A DNA stretch of 64,000 nucleotides from Alligator mississippiensis (lineage: Eukaryota; Chordata; Crocodylia; Alligatoridae). Under the pieces are notes generated by a model, which made no database searches, was not told the origin of the DNA, and saw nothing but the letters and a program-made list of their open reading frames with translations. The position numbers and the translations under genes are program-made. Shown here in pieces: positions 1 to 10,195 of this stretch (position 1 is the first letter of the stretch; each line of letters starts with the position of its first letter). The stretch is taken from positions 17,688,501 to 17,752,500 of the forward strand of contig NC_081837.1 in NCBI RefSeq assembly GCF_030867095.1, written 5' to 3'.

Positions 1-1960
1 GCGGAGGAGTCTCCCCATCAGAAGCTGCGCTGGACCTTACTCAAGACCGGAAATGGGCATGTTGCTCAGATTGATTAAAGTAGATCAGAGCCATCCTGCA
101 ATGTCGTCTTAAGAGTTGATTTGATGGTCTGCACTGTGCGGTCAGCCTGGCCATTGGATTGTGGGTACCCGGGGCTAGAATGGGTGATGGTTATGCCCCA
201 GTCGGTTGCAAATTGTTTCATCGTGTGACTTGCAAATGGCACGTGATCACAGACAATTTCTCTAGGTATGAAATGGTGAGCAAACACAGACTTTGTTTTG
301 CCTACTATCATGCCAGCTGTTTTGTCTGGCAGGTGCAAAACTTCAGGGTACTTGGAGTAATAGTTGACTAGGATCAAATGAGACTGTCCCTGTTGGTCAA
401 AAATGTCTGCTGTCAGTTTTAGCCAAGGCAGGTCTGGGATCTCATGTGAGATCGTGGGCTCTTTCTGATTCCTGGGTTGGAGCTCTTGAGAAGGTGCACA
501 ATTCGCAATCCATCATTCGATGTGGGCATTCATTTTAGGCTCACTTTTCGTCTTGAGGGCGGGCTTCAACTCACCTGAGGTTGCATAGGGAATTTTTCTA
601 CAACCATGCACAACTGGTGGTACCGCTGAGTCGACATCGGTGTGGTGGGTACCAGGAAACTGGCCCAAACCTTCAAAAACGTCCAGGTATATTTTGAGAC
701 GGTCCGCCTTGGTTGCAGGTGCTGTCCGAGCCATTCCATGGACATGTCGGAGAAGGTCTAAGGTGGTGCATGCCACCCTACCACATATTGGTGGGTCACT
801 ATTGTTTGTTATATAAAAAGTTAAATCACGTTCATTAGCACCAGATTTGCAGTGTGCAAGGATTGCACTTTTTGGTTGGATGTGTGCACTGCTGAAGGCA
901 ATCAATGTAACATGAGCTGGAGTCTTCCGCACTTTCCCTTTCAAAGGCTTTGCTACATCTGCTGGGATAATGTTTGCTTCTGCTCCAGGATCTCACTTCA
1001 AAGCGACTGGCAAGCCAGCGATCACGACTGTGCTATACCAGGCATTCTGGCTAGGAAAGGTCTGTGAAAGCCGCCTTGCAGCCATTGGGACCATATATAG
1101 GGCACTGGCTCCTTTTGCAGATTTTGGACCCTCTGCCTTTGATTTGCACATTTTTGCAAAGTGGTTCACTCCCAAGCATTTGTAACAAGTTTCTCCAAAA
1201 GCTGGGCAGGACCCAGGCTTGTGTGTGCTTCCACACCTTCTGCAGGCTCTGCCTTTGTTTGCTTCATTGCTCACCTGTGGAGCAAGCTTCGCTGGTGGCT
1301 TGCTTTGCTTTTGCAAAGTGCTCTGGCAGCTTGGCTTTTGCTCCCCTGTATGCACGCTTGCTTCTGCAGACATAACTCGGGCCTGAGCACTTGTGAGAGC
1401 CTTTGCTCTGCAGTTATCCACAGGCTGCGCTAGGGTGAGGGAGGGATTTAGCTGAAGCTTTTCTTTCAGGTTGCAGGCAGTTATAATGAAGACAATTTTG
1501 TCCTGCAGCACAACATCCTCAGCAAGTGCAAATTCACAATGCTGTGCTCTGCTTCTGAGCTCCCTTACACAATCACCTATGCCTGCAGCTTCACATTGTA
1601 GCTAAGCTGCCAGAACTGCTACCTTTCAAAGACAGGGTTTTTCCTGGGTTTGCAGTACTTTTTGAATTCTGCAAACACCTCAGGAAGGGTTTTGACACCC
1701 CTTGCATGTTGGTGTCAACTTCTAGGGCTTTATCCCCAGTGCAGTGAAGCATGACTGCAATTTTATAATCCTCTGCCTCTTCCGCAGCCTTTGTGACTGC
1801 AAGGTGTAATCGAAGCCTCTGTTCCCATCTCCTCCAATCTGCCCAAGATTTCCAGTGAAGGAGGATGCTGGTGGAAGTTTGAAATGCTCCATTTTTTTCT
1901 TGGAATGAACGCTGCAACCCCCTTAATCAGGATGCCGGTGACTCGACCGAGAGACGGGTC
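1..1960 (-). mobile_element. Ty3/Gypsy-type LTR retroelement fossil, runs off left edge
   Basis: Read on the minus strand, from right to left, the recognisable parts are a Gag-like region (about 1917-1000) with a pair of CCHC zinc knuckles (CRRCG...CYKCLG), then a protease/pol-type segment (about 944-513), then an integrase core (about 377-75) with the SSPGYPQSNGQ motif typical of Ty3/Gypsy integrases. No reverse transcriptase domain was recognised. The element is broken, with several interruptions, and its left part lies outside the window. Family is assigned from the integrase and zinc-knuckle motifs. It is an old copy and no function is inferred. Confidence 0.8.
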
Positions 1961-2285
1961 ACTTGTGACACTGTACAGTGTTTGCTGTATGCCACCGGAT
2001 CCCAGGGACGGGGGACTCGCTCAGACCTCCGCGCCTTTGGGGCCCCATCCTCCAGTCACCATTCAGCAGAGACCAGTGGAGTGGTAGACAGCTTTATCTT
2101 GATTAGGAACAGGATTCATCAACTCACATGCTCACATCGTGCAGGGAGAACTACAACTCCCCACCACCAGAAACCGCACCTGATATATATCACAGGGAGA
2201 GACTGGGTGTCCCGCTATTGGCCCCTTGAAGGTACATATCCTATACCACAAACAATGCTCGCATCCAAAGGGGTGCGATGGTGAA
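1961..2285 (-). mobile_element. possible LTR flanking the Gypsy-type fossil
   Basis: This stretch lies just upstream (minus-strand sense) of the Gag-like region, where a 5' LTR would be expected. It contains a TATATAT-like run near 2183 in a suitable place. I could not find a matching second LTR or a target-site duplication, so the call rests on position only. Confidence 0.25.
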
Positions 2286-2897
2286 GCCTAAAGAGCTTGC
2301 CCAGGCTTCCCCAGCAGAGCCGGGAAGGCCTGGCCAGGGACAGAGGAGTGCACATGCCCTCTCATCTGTCCTGGCCTCCCCTGGCACACTCCCTCTATGC
2401 TAATCACAATTTGATCCTGCTCAAGGACCTGCCCTTGGGTGCTGGGGACCACGGCCCCAGGAGCTGAGCTTCCATGCTGGGCTCTGGGCTCCCTTCCTGC
2501 AGCACCATGACCGCCCTGGTTGTCCTGGCCCTGCTCCCCCACGAGCGCTTGGGGCAGGGCTTGGGCTGGCAGCAGGGCTAGAGTCAGGGCCCTGGTGCCC
2601 AGAGCCAGGTTGGGGCAGGTGAGGGGGGCTCCTGGAGGCTGTGGGGAGAGATGTGCATCCCACGGACAACCCCCTGCTCCCCACAAGCAGTCCAACCCCA
2701 GCCCTGACCCTCCAGCCTCAGCTCAGGCCACCCCAGCCCTCTGGGCCACCTCTAGCCCCAGCTCCTTCTCCCACGGCCCAGCCCCTGCAGCTTCCCTGCC
2801 ACCAGCACCCGCGGCCACAGGCTCTTTCCTGGGCCTGTCTCCAGGAGCGGGAGGTGCTGGACTGTGAGGGGACCTTGTGAAGGTCAAGTGAAGCAAA
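2286..2897. other. GC-rich stretch, no gene recognised; one leader-like ORF
   Basis: The open frames here look like chance products of GC-rich DNA. One detail may matter. An octamer variant ATGCTAAT (2397-2404) lies 110 bp upstream of an ATG at 2507 that opens a hydrophobic stretch (MTALVVLALLP), which resembles the signal-peptide exon of a VH gene. No convincing GT splice donor follows. It could be the stranded leader of the truncated V at 3661, but this is weak. Confidence 0.3.
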
Positions 2898-3339
2898 CAA
2901 AAAATCACTTCAGATTCAGATGATTTGGGGGACAGTGATTCAATTTGGTGATTTGACTCATTGTCCTGAATTAATTCAGCCAGCCCCAGGTCCCAACTCT
3001 GAAAAAAATGAAGAAAAGCCCCCAGTTCACCAAGTACTGCCAGGTAGGGGGGTGGATCCCCGCTGCCCCCTGCTGAATGGGGGGCTCTGCCATGAGCCCC
3101 CGAACCCGCATGCCACTGCAGAAGCTGGTGAGTGGGGGGCTTTATTTTTTTCTTTAAACTGGGAACTGGGGCCAGGTTGGGCAGCCATGGTTCAGGGTGC
3201 GGGGTGGGGCTGGGGCATCGGGCATGGGTCAGGGGCCACTCAGGGTGGCTGGGGGAGCAGGCAGGGGATGCGGCCTGGTGGGGTACCCCAATCGGTCCCT
3301 TTCCCCCTCCTCCAGCACCTCCTGCCCCTACCCACTACT
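2898..3339. repeat. duplicated block, copy near 29221-29608
   Basis: The sequence from the AT-rich TTCAGATTCAGATGA segment through the GC-rich part recurs almost unchanged at about 29221-29608, with small indels. It belongs to the duplicated block that carries a CR1 tail and a clan III V pseudogene. No coding capacity is recognised. Confidence 0.75.
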
Positions 3340-3391
3340 TTCATAGTTTCATAGTCCCTTCCGAGCCTGGAAATCTGTGAAATCTATGACC
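3340..3391 (+). mobile_element. CR1 LINE 3' tail remnant
   Basis: A short remnant with the CR1 terminal motif (CCCTTCCGAGCCTGG followed by AAATCTATGA-type repeats). It ends at the same 3' junction (then CCAGCCTGAGGTCAGACTGG) as the CR1 copies ending at about 21172 and 29661, so the three share one insertion event that was later duplicated. Confidence 0.65.
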
Positions 3392-3660
3392 AGCCTGAGG
3401 TCAGACTGGCAGAAAGGGGCACAGCTATAGATTGCACACTTGCTCCCTGCGGCCCGGTCCACTCTGCCTTATCTGCTCTACCAGCTCTCCAGGGGCTGGA
3501 CCACCCTCCACCTCCAACAACAGCCAGCAGGGAGGGGAAGGCAGTGGGGAAGAGGGGAGGGGATGAGAGCAGGAAGGGGAGCGGGGTGACCGGTGGCTCT
3601 GTCTCTCTGCGACCACCACTGCGGCTGTAACCACTGCCACAACCACTGCCACAAGCGCAG
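3392..3660. repeat. GC-rich duplicated flank of CR1 tail
   Basis: Nearly identical to about 29662-29936 and related to parts of 21173-22700. It stops abruptly at 3660, where sequence of a V framework 2 begins. Confidence 0.7.
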
Positions 3661-3852
3661 GCCAGGCTCCTGGGAAGGGACTAGAGGGGGGTCACAGGTA
3701 TAAATGCTTCACACCTGTAATCTCATCAAATACTACAGGGCTGCGGTGAAGGGGCGATTGAACATCTCCAGAGATGACTCCAGCAACACCTTGTACCTGC
3801 AGAAGAACAATCTGAGAGCTGAGGACAGGGCCGGGTATCACGGTGTGAAGCC
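3661..3852 (+). pseudogene. IGHV: IGHV clan III pseudogene, 5' truncated (FR2 to FR3)
   Basis: The sequence begins in FR2 (AGGCTCCTGGGAAGGG, the APGKG region) and continues through CDR2 and FR3 ([27 protein letters not shown]). There is no leader and no FR1 or CDR1. The frame changes in CDR2, the FR2 Trp after the Leu-Glu is lost, and the second conserved Cys of FR3 is replaced (YHG in place of YYC). It is closely similar to the fuller copy at 23469-23782, with about one difference per hundred bases by eye across this part and the following spacer. A normal recombination signal follows directly. Confidence 0.85.
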
Positions 3853-3891
3853 CACAGTGATCAGAAGCCTGCTGTGCCCAATACAAAAACT
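3853..3891 (+). other. V recombination signal (23-RSS) of the clan III pseudogene at 3661
   Basis: Heptamer CACAGTG (3853-3859), 23-bp spacer and nonamer ACAAAAACT (3883-3891). The signal is intact although the V exon is dead. Confidence 0.9.
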
Positions 3892-6272
3892 TCTGAGCAA
3901 ATCTCTTGTCAGCTCATGCCCAGGAGCGAGAAGCAGCCACAGCCTGAACAAACAGCTGAAGCGGAGCTGGACACACACCCCAGGCACATTTCTCCCTCTG
4001 GGCTCCAGCCCCTGCAATGGGCACCAAAAATAATGCACAGTGGGAAACACAGAGCACCTGGTCCCTGCCCAGCTGGGCAGCAGGGACCTGGCCAGAGCAC
4101 CCACCCAGCTCCTTGCAGCAGCCGGCTCAGATGCAGCCAGCCGGGAGACGCCAGGATCTGGGGAATTGCCCCAGCGCCTCACACAGCCAGGGCCAGCCTG
4201 CTTGCACCGTCCCCAGGCAGGCTGGATGGGACTTCTCCAGCACTCACACCCTGGGAAACACCCCCAAGCTGTGGCACAGGGAGGGGCAGTGCTGGGCTGC
4301 AGCCTTTGGCTGGTGGGTGCTTGTAGTCAGACCAGGACAGTCCCACATCCCAACAGCTGGGGCCAAGTGTGACCAGGGAGGACAGGATGTGAGAGAAGAC
4401 ACTGGCCGTGCTTGAAGTGGGTGCTCCAGGGAGTCTCAGTGACTCTGTCCTGCAAAACCCACCATGCAGGCCTGGGCACCGGGCACCCAGTTCCCTCAGC
4501 CACCTCAGGCTCAGCCGCTCAGCCAATACTGGGTAATGCAGCCTGTGCGCACCTGCAGCCCCTGCCTGGGGCAGAGCCCTGTGCCTCAGCTGTGTGCCCC
4601 CTCCCTTCATGGGGAGCAGGGCAGAGAACAGCCCTAGCCTGGCCCAGAGCATCAAGGACCCAGCGGGGCTGTGGGCAGTCAGGGCTTGGTGCTGCAGGGG
4701 GATGGATCCAGGAGTCAGGAGCAAGCCACAGCAGGAAGCAAGGGGGTAGAGAGCAGTCAGAAGATCCAGGGTTGTCACCTGGATCCAGACAGAGGAGTCT
4801 GTCCTGCTATCCAACCCATGCTCCCACAGGAAACAAGGTCCAGCTGGGCACACTGAGGAAGGCAAAGCCAGGTCCTCCCAGACCCTTCTGGTCCATTATG
4901 GGGGATGTCAGTGAGTGGGGGTGGGGGGTGTCTGGCATTTTTGGCTAGTTGGTGGTACCCCACGACCCCCCTCCCTGAGAACTCACTGTCTCCTGCTCTG
5001 ACATGACCAAGCCCATGGGCCATATCTCCATGCCACACAGCAGCAGGGCTAGTCATGAGTATGCCTGCAGAGACCAACCCAGGGACTGCTGGGAGGAGCT
5101 GCAAGAGACCCCACCAGAACAAGAGGATGCTGATAGGACTGGACCCTGTCCCAGCCTCCTGTGGCTTGCACACACACAGGGCAGGATGGGGCTCCCCAGC
5201 CCTGGGCTGTCCCCATCATGCAGCACTCAAGGGCAGCTGGGCCGTGACCCATACCCTGCAGGCAGAGGGGAAAGGTCCTGGGGAAGCCTGAACTACTCCA
5301 GTAGGCCAACAGACACCCAGGGGCTGGGGCTTTATGCAGCTGTGTAGGACTAGGCTTCAAGGGGTTAACCACCCTGAGCCACTCAGGTTTTCGACCGTGA
5401 GGCAAAATACTTAGGCACCCAGGGTTTGGTGCCCTCCTCCAGCTTGGCATCTGTGCATGGCAGGATGTATCCCTGATGGACCTCACCCTTCTCCTATCCC
5501 AGAGACCAGACGAGTGCACATCCACATCCTGTGATACAGTCGGACACACCAGATCCATGCATGCAGCCTCCCCCCCCCCCCGCACACACACAGGCACCAG
5601 AGGGCAAAGACACCCAGCAGATGTGCATGGGCAGAAATAAGCACAAAGCAACTATGAAGGACCAACTGCTCTCTTAGGAAAGGGAGGATTTTTATGCTCT
5701 GCTTTTTCATCATTTCCCTCATTTGCCTCGTTCAAATGATAGCCAGTTTCCCAGACATGAAGCAAATTCACAGCATTTATCCTTCACACCCTGGGATACC
5801 TTCCATATAAAATAAAAAGCATCCAGTTTCATTAGGTTTCTGTATTCTAGTGGTATTGATCCCTCAGCTGCTATGAAACAAGTTGTCACTTCTACCAAAA
5901 GTCAGGAACCCTCTGAATAAAATAAGGCACCCCCAAGCCTCTGGGGCTCATTCGACATTTAAGTAGCATGGATCCATCCTTCACTGAGAAACTGGAATTT
6001 TCCCTGGGAGATTTTTCCCTGGCAGGACTCTGGGATATTTCCCTGGGAGAGAGGGGAAGTCCCAGATCATGGGAGGTTTTGCCTTGATAATATCCAGCCG
6101 GAGACAAAATCTGTAACTCCTCTAGATTTTTATTGTTTGGCTCTTGGTTTTCTGTGCCATTAGTCTGGTACAATAACAAAGCCAACTCCCCATTTCCAGG
6201 TTTCCCTTTGGCTCTCAAAACCCCTTTAGTCAACAGCCAAACCTACCTTGTGTGAGATCTGTGAAAGGCCCT
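3892..6272. repeat. inter-V spacer, segmental duplication
   Basis: This spacer between a clan III pseudogene and a clan II gene recurs at 23822-26150 (closest copy), in part at 16505-17498, at 33208-34574 and at 36129-37623. It holds no gene that I can support. Long open frames on both strands are by-products of GC-rich sequence and are interrupted differently among the copies. The final ~600 bp before each V promoter is conserved in all copies. Confidence 0.85.
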
Positions 6273-6294
6273 TATAAAAAGAGCACATGCAAAT
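6273..6294 (+). promoter_or_regulatory. V1 promoter: TATAAAA then octamer
   Basis: TATAAAA at 6273-6279 and the Ig octamer ATGCAAAT at 6287-6294, 143 bp upstream of the start codon. A weaker TTAAA lies about 40 bp downstream of the octamer and may be the working TATA-like element. Confidence 0.85.
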
Positions 6295-6429
6295 GTTGTT
6301 CCCCAATTTCCTGCTTAACGCAGGCAAGGTTCCTCCTTAAACACCAGCCCTGGCTCTGTGCACCTCAGTGTCTCCCCAGAGCTGCCGCCTCCTGTCTGCT
6401 GGGGACACCGGGCACCAGCCACAAGGACC

Positions 6430-6882
6430 ATGACGCCAGCGCTGGCTTTGCTCATCCTTCTGGCAGCTCCACCAGGTAAGTGCCTCCTGTCTTGTGGGAT
6501 AGAGGGATACAGAGGCAGGATGAGAGGGAGACTTGTAGAAGATTGTTCATTTGCTAATGCTGCATTTTTCTCCATTAGGTATCCTGGCCCAGATCACGCT
6601 GAAGGAGTCTGGCCCTGGGGTGGTGAAGCCCGGAGAGACCCTCAGCCTGACCTGCACCGTGTCTGGATTCTCTCTCACTAGCTATTATGTGCACTGGGCT
6701 CGACAGGCAGCAGGGAAAGGGCTGGAGTGGGTCGGAGCTATCTGGGCTGGTGGAAGCCCCTACTTTAACAGCGCTCTCCAAAGCCGCCTCACCATCAGCA
6801 GAGACACGTCCAGCAGCCAAGTTTACTTGCGCCTGACCGGGGTCCAACCTGCAGACACGGCCCAGTATTACTGTGCCAGATG
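6430..6882 (+). CDS. IGHV: Immunoglobulin heavy-chain variable segment V1, clan II, intact
   Basis: The V segment encodes the antigen-binding N-terminal domain of an antibody heavy chain after V-D-J joining in B cells. Exon 1 (6430-6475) gives a hydrophobic signal peptide ([16 protein letters not shown]). The donor is GTAAGT and the intron is 103 bp. Exon 2 (6579-6882) starts after a pyrimidine-rich tract and TTAG. The mature chain begins [10 protein letters not shown], with Cys in [12 protein letters not shown]1 SYYVH, Trp in HWARQ, FR3 [15 protein letters not shown] and YYCAR. This matches VH2/VH4-like clan II. No stop or frameshift is seen in either exon. FR2 has Ala at Kabat 37 where Val is usual. 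The octamer promoter and 23-RSS are both present, so it should be usable. A V1-specific solo LTR lies 175 bp beyond the RSS. Confidence 0.95.
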
Positions 6883-6921
6883 CACAGTGAATGAAAATGC
6901 ATGAGAGCCTGCACAAAAACC
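6883..6921 (+). other. V1 23-RSS
   Basis: Heptamer CACAGTG (6883-6889), 23-bp spacer (6890-6912) and nonamer ACAAAAACC (6913-6921). Confidence 0.95.
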
Positions 6922-7095
6922 AGCCCTGCAGGACCTGCCCGCCGGTGTGAGCAGCAGAGGCAGCAGCTGCCAGGCCCAGGCGCTGCTCCCTGCTGGGTCG
7001 GACACATCAGGCCTGTTAGATCACTTGAACCAGCCAGGGATTCAAGCCAGGGAAGGAGGCTCAAAAGTGACAGTGGGTCGGAATCTGATATTTAG

Positions 7096-8280
7096 CGTAG
7101 CAATCTTACCTTTCAGAGGTTGGTTTGAATCCTATGCTTGAGATTCCACTGTTTTGATTGGTGGAGCCCTTCCACCAATTAGGAGGCAGCAAGAGAAAGA
7201 CCCTCACACCCCTTTCCTGAAGGGAGGGGGAGAAGAGCTTCTCAGGACCTGACTGAACACTGAAAACTGTCAGGTTTGGGGGACTTTAGGGGCAGAGCCC
7301 TGGGGCGTATAAAAGGAGCTGCGCCACAAGGGGCAGATGCAGAGAAAAGTGGGGTTTAGAAGAGCTGAGGAGAGCTGCTCAGCAGGGCAAAGCAGTAGCC
7401 CAGGAAGAGCCCCTGCAGACCTCTGTCGGTGGGGAGCATGGCACAGCTCCAGCGGTTAGGCTCTCGGTGCACAGCCCAGCGCATGGTGTCCAGACCCTGG
7501 GAGCTGCATGAGGCGGCTTGGGTCTGCAACCTCTGGTGTGCGGCCAGACACAGTGCACAGGCTGTTGCACGGAGCAGGACCTTAGAAGCCTCTGGGGTGG
7601 CTCAGGTCCTCAACCCCGAGAATGAGGCTGGGAGCTCAGTGCTTGAGGCACTACATGGAGGGTGAGAGACCCTGGTCGCCGCTTGAGGCGTCTTGGGTCT
7701 ACAGCTGCTAACATGGGCAGCAGCTCAGTGCAAACAATGCAGCCCAGAGGGTCCGGGAACAGACCAAGCCCTGGTGCTACACAAGGATATCCAAGCCGCC
7801 AACCCCTAGCATAAAGCCAAGTGCCCACTACACACAGCGGTGCACGTGGCCCTAAGCCAGGATAGCAGCAGGAGAGTCAGGCAGCAGAAAAACCCATCAG
7901 GGACAGAGCTTGACCTGGAGAACAAGAGGCAATTCTCCGGGACTGTGGAATAGTAAGTGAACCTGGAGAGAGGGTCCCCATGGGGAAGCCCCTCACCCCT
8001 CAAACTGGGTGAGATATATACATACACACACACACACACACATATATAGGGTTTATTGTTTTGTCAACTTGTACATAGATTATATATATATGATCTTACC
8101 CTTTAATGGTTTTGTTGTGATAATAAATCTGTATATAGTTAAGTAATTGATTGACTGGATCTGACTCTATAGGAGACAGAGGCGGCCACTGGGCTGTGGT
8201 GTCCCTCCACAGCTCACTGCCCTACCAATAATTCCCTCAACTGGAGAGGGAAGTACAAACCTGTGTACACCCAGGTTACA
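7096..8280 (+). mobile_element. solo LTR, specific to the V1 module
   Basis: About 1.19 kb is absent from the equivalent place in the V2, V3 and V5 modules and is flanked by the 4-bp direct repeat TTAG (7092-7095 and 8281-8284). The ends are compatible with a TGTA...TACA terminal inverted repeat. TATAAAA at 7308 and AATAAA at 8122 fit U3-R-U5 organisation in + orientation. The family is not identified. A 4-bp duplication is common for gammaretrovirus-like and some Gypsy elements. It is a solo remnant of an old insertion, younger than the module duplication. Confidence 0.7.
8023..8043. repeat. (CA)n microsatellite
   Basis: A run of CA dinucleotides inside the solo LTR, flanked by short TA-rich sequence. 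Confidence 0.95.
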
Positions 8281-8451
8281 TTAGAAAGGACCAAGGAGTC
8301 CTGTCCCCAGTCTCCATCGTGCCCCTGCTCTGCCTGTCCTTCTTGCAGGAATACAAGGCAAAGACTCCCTAGGCTGGCACCCAGGACTCAGGCAATTGCC
8401 AGCAGACTGCTGTGCTGTTACAGGACTAGGGACACAGCTCTGTAGTCCTGA

Positions 8452-9614
8452 TGTTGGTCCTGGACTTGATTAGCACTCTCCAATTAACAGCTGACAATAG
8501 TCTGGTTCCAAGAGAAGGTGATTCTTGGCTAACAAATTGACCAGGCGTATCTATCACCACACTATCAATCCAGCAAGTGCTTGTACTATGAGTAATCAGG
8601 CTGTTCACACACTGTTGTGTAACTGAAACATATTGAATGGTTTATTAATAATATAACAACAAATATACAACGGGTACATTACATAACAGCACTAAGCAGG
8701 AATGAAGCCCACACCCAATACAATTATTCTTATTATTCCTAAAACCTATACCTAACTGATCTCATACCTATTTTACAATTCAATCACCACAAACACTAGT
8801 ACCACAGAATCAATATCAAATTGGGGATGACTTTGAACTTTTTTATGTGAGCGGTAAACTTTATTCGCCACTGGATCTGACATCCCAGAACACAGGGAAC
8901 ATATATCACACTGAAAGGGATGATCTGATGGCAGCTTATCTTCCGCTTTAAGGAAGGAAGGAGAAAGGAACAAGTGATGGGTGGGTGGTACTTATCCCAG
9001 ATGGCAGAGGGCAGCTACTCAAGTGCTATGCATACCCGGAGAGAGAAATGGGGAACCCACCCTAAGCACTCTTACAGGTAGTCTCAGGATTCGAGGTCAT
9101 GGGGGACGAATGCTAGCTCTATGGCAGCCTCACTGTCAAGGGTGTGCTTGCCTCATCTGACCTCCATGGTCACGGCATAGCCGAAGGCACAACACCACAC
9201 ATCGATCACCTACACCAACGCACCAATACACCAGAAAGCCACTTCCATTTCTTTCTTTCACCACACTTCTATCAGTCTCTCTCTCTCTTGCACAGGTATC
9301 AATCAACAAAACCAACCAGCAAACCGTGAAACCCACCATCCACATCGCACATGTACCCACTCACACCCAGGCATGCTATCACTCACTAACGTGCTAAGGG
9401 TCAATCAACAAAAGTGTTCACGGGGGCAGTACACCCAGCATGCCAGGGCTCTGTACACTGCACACCTTTGTGCTAGGCACTCTCTTCCAACATCTTCTGA
9501 TCTTAACTGGGCACACTCTCAAATAAGAGCTCATCTCAGGCTCAATACATGACCACTTAAGCCAGGAAGCCAAACAGGTGAGGCTAACTAACAGTGCCAA
9601 CTTTGTCTCCAACA
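8452..9614 (-). mobile_element. solo LTR shared by V1, V2 and V3 modules (V1 copy)
   Basis: Termini are TGTTGG...CCAACA (a 6-bp inverted repeat with TG/CA ends), flanked by the 4-bp duplication CTGA (8448-8451 and 9615-9618). Copies sit at the same position in the V2 (18488) and V3 (27125) modules. The V5 module keeps the empty site (GTCCTGACACCCC near 38604). AATAAA signals read on the minus strand near 8640 and 8862 suggest the element points against the V genes. No internal coding region is present. It is an old insertion that predates the V1/V2/V3 duplications. Confidence 0.8.
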
Positions 9615-9618
9615 CTGA

Positions 9619-10101
9619 CACCCCCTGTCCTGCTCCAGATACTACAGCCCTCTCTGCTCAGCCTGACACAGCTGGAGATGGCAGCTGGACCGGACTTTCC
9701 CAAGAGCTGATCCTGACCAAGGCCTCCCCTTGTCCCAAGAGAAACACACTGTATATGGGTGGTTCCCAGGGTCTCAAACAGGAAAGGAAACTCTCTCCAG
9801 TGCTAATGGAGGCACTGAGGGACTCAGAGGATGAGGAGGTACCAGAGTTAGATCTCATGCAAATTCCACCTTACACAAGGAGAGGAGATCCTCCTTAGTC
9901 CTGGACCTTCAGTCTCTGCCCAGCACCAGCTTTGGTCCCTCCTGCCTGCTGGGGACTCTCCCCCATCCCAGGACAATAAGGGTGCAATCGCTTCTTCTTC
10001 TTCTGCTCCTCAGTTTTGCCTACACCTATGGGTGTCCTGGGGACCAGAGCCATGGCTTGGCACAAGGGGTAATGATCCCCTTTCTCTCTGTCCCTTTCCA
10101 C
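9619..10101. other. V downstream flank, no gene
   Basis: Up to about 9900 this matches the flank downstream of V5 (about 38605-38740). The rest has no recognisable content. A deletion in the V3 module removes the equivalent stretch. Confidence 0.6.
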
Positions 10102-10195
10102 ACAAGTCTTTTCTGAAATCCAGCTCATTGAGTGCAGCCCAGGGGTGCTCCCTGAGAGCTGCAGACACCACCACATTATTACTGTGCCAGGAGAG
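10102..10195 (+). pseudogene. IGHV FR3 relic
   Basis: A QVFL-like stretch (10102-10130) is followed, after a disordered gap, by GCAGACACC...TATTACTGTGCCAG, which reads as the ADT..YYCAR end of a V exon. A second copy lies at about 28275-28368. There is no FR1, leader or clear RSS. It is most likely the eroded 3' end of a V gene; a chance match is possible but less likely given both halves. Confidence 0.45.

Noticed and set aside
4410-4480. A FR1-like stretch (SVTLSCKT) in the module spacer
   Set aside because: Only eight or so residues resemble a V domain and no other framework, splice site or RSS is near.
4179-5651. Long minus-strand open frames in the module spacer (also 24109-25525)
   Set aside because: They are interrupted at different points in the paralogous spacers, have no recognised domain, and the sequence looks like non-coding GC-rich flank.
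7110-7140. GGTTTGAATCC, resembling a tRNA B box
   Set aside because: No matching A box or cloverleaf; it lies within the solo LTR. No tRNA or SINE is supported.
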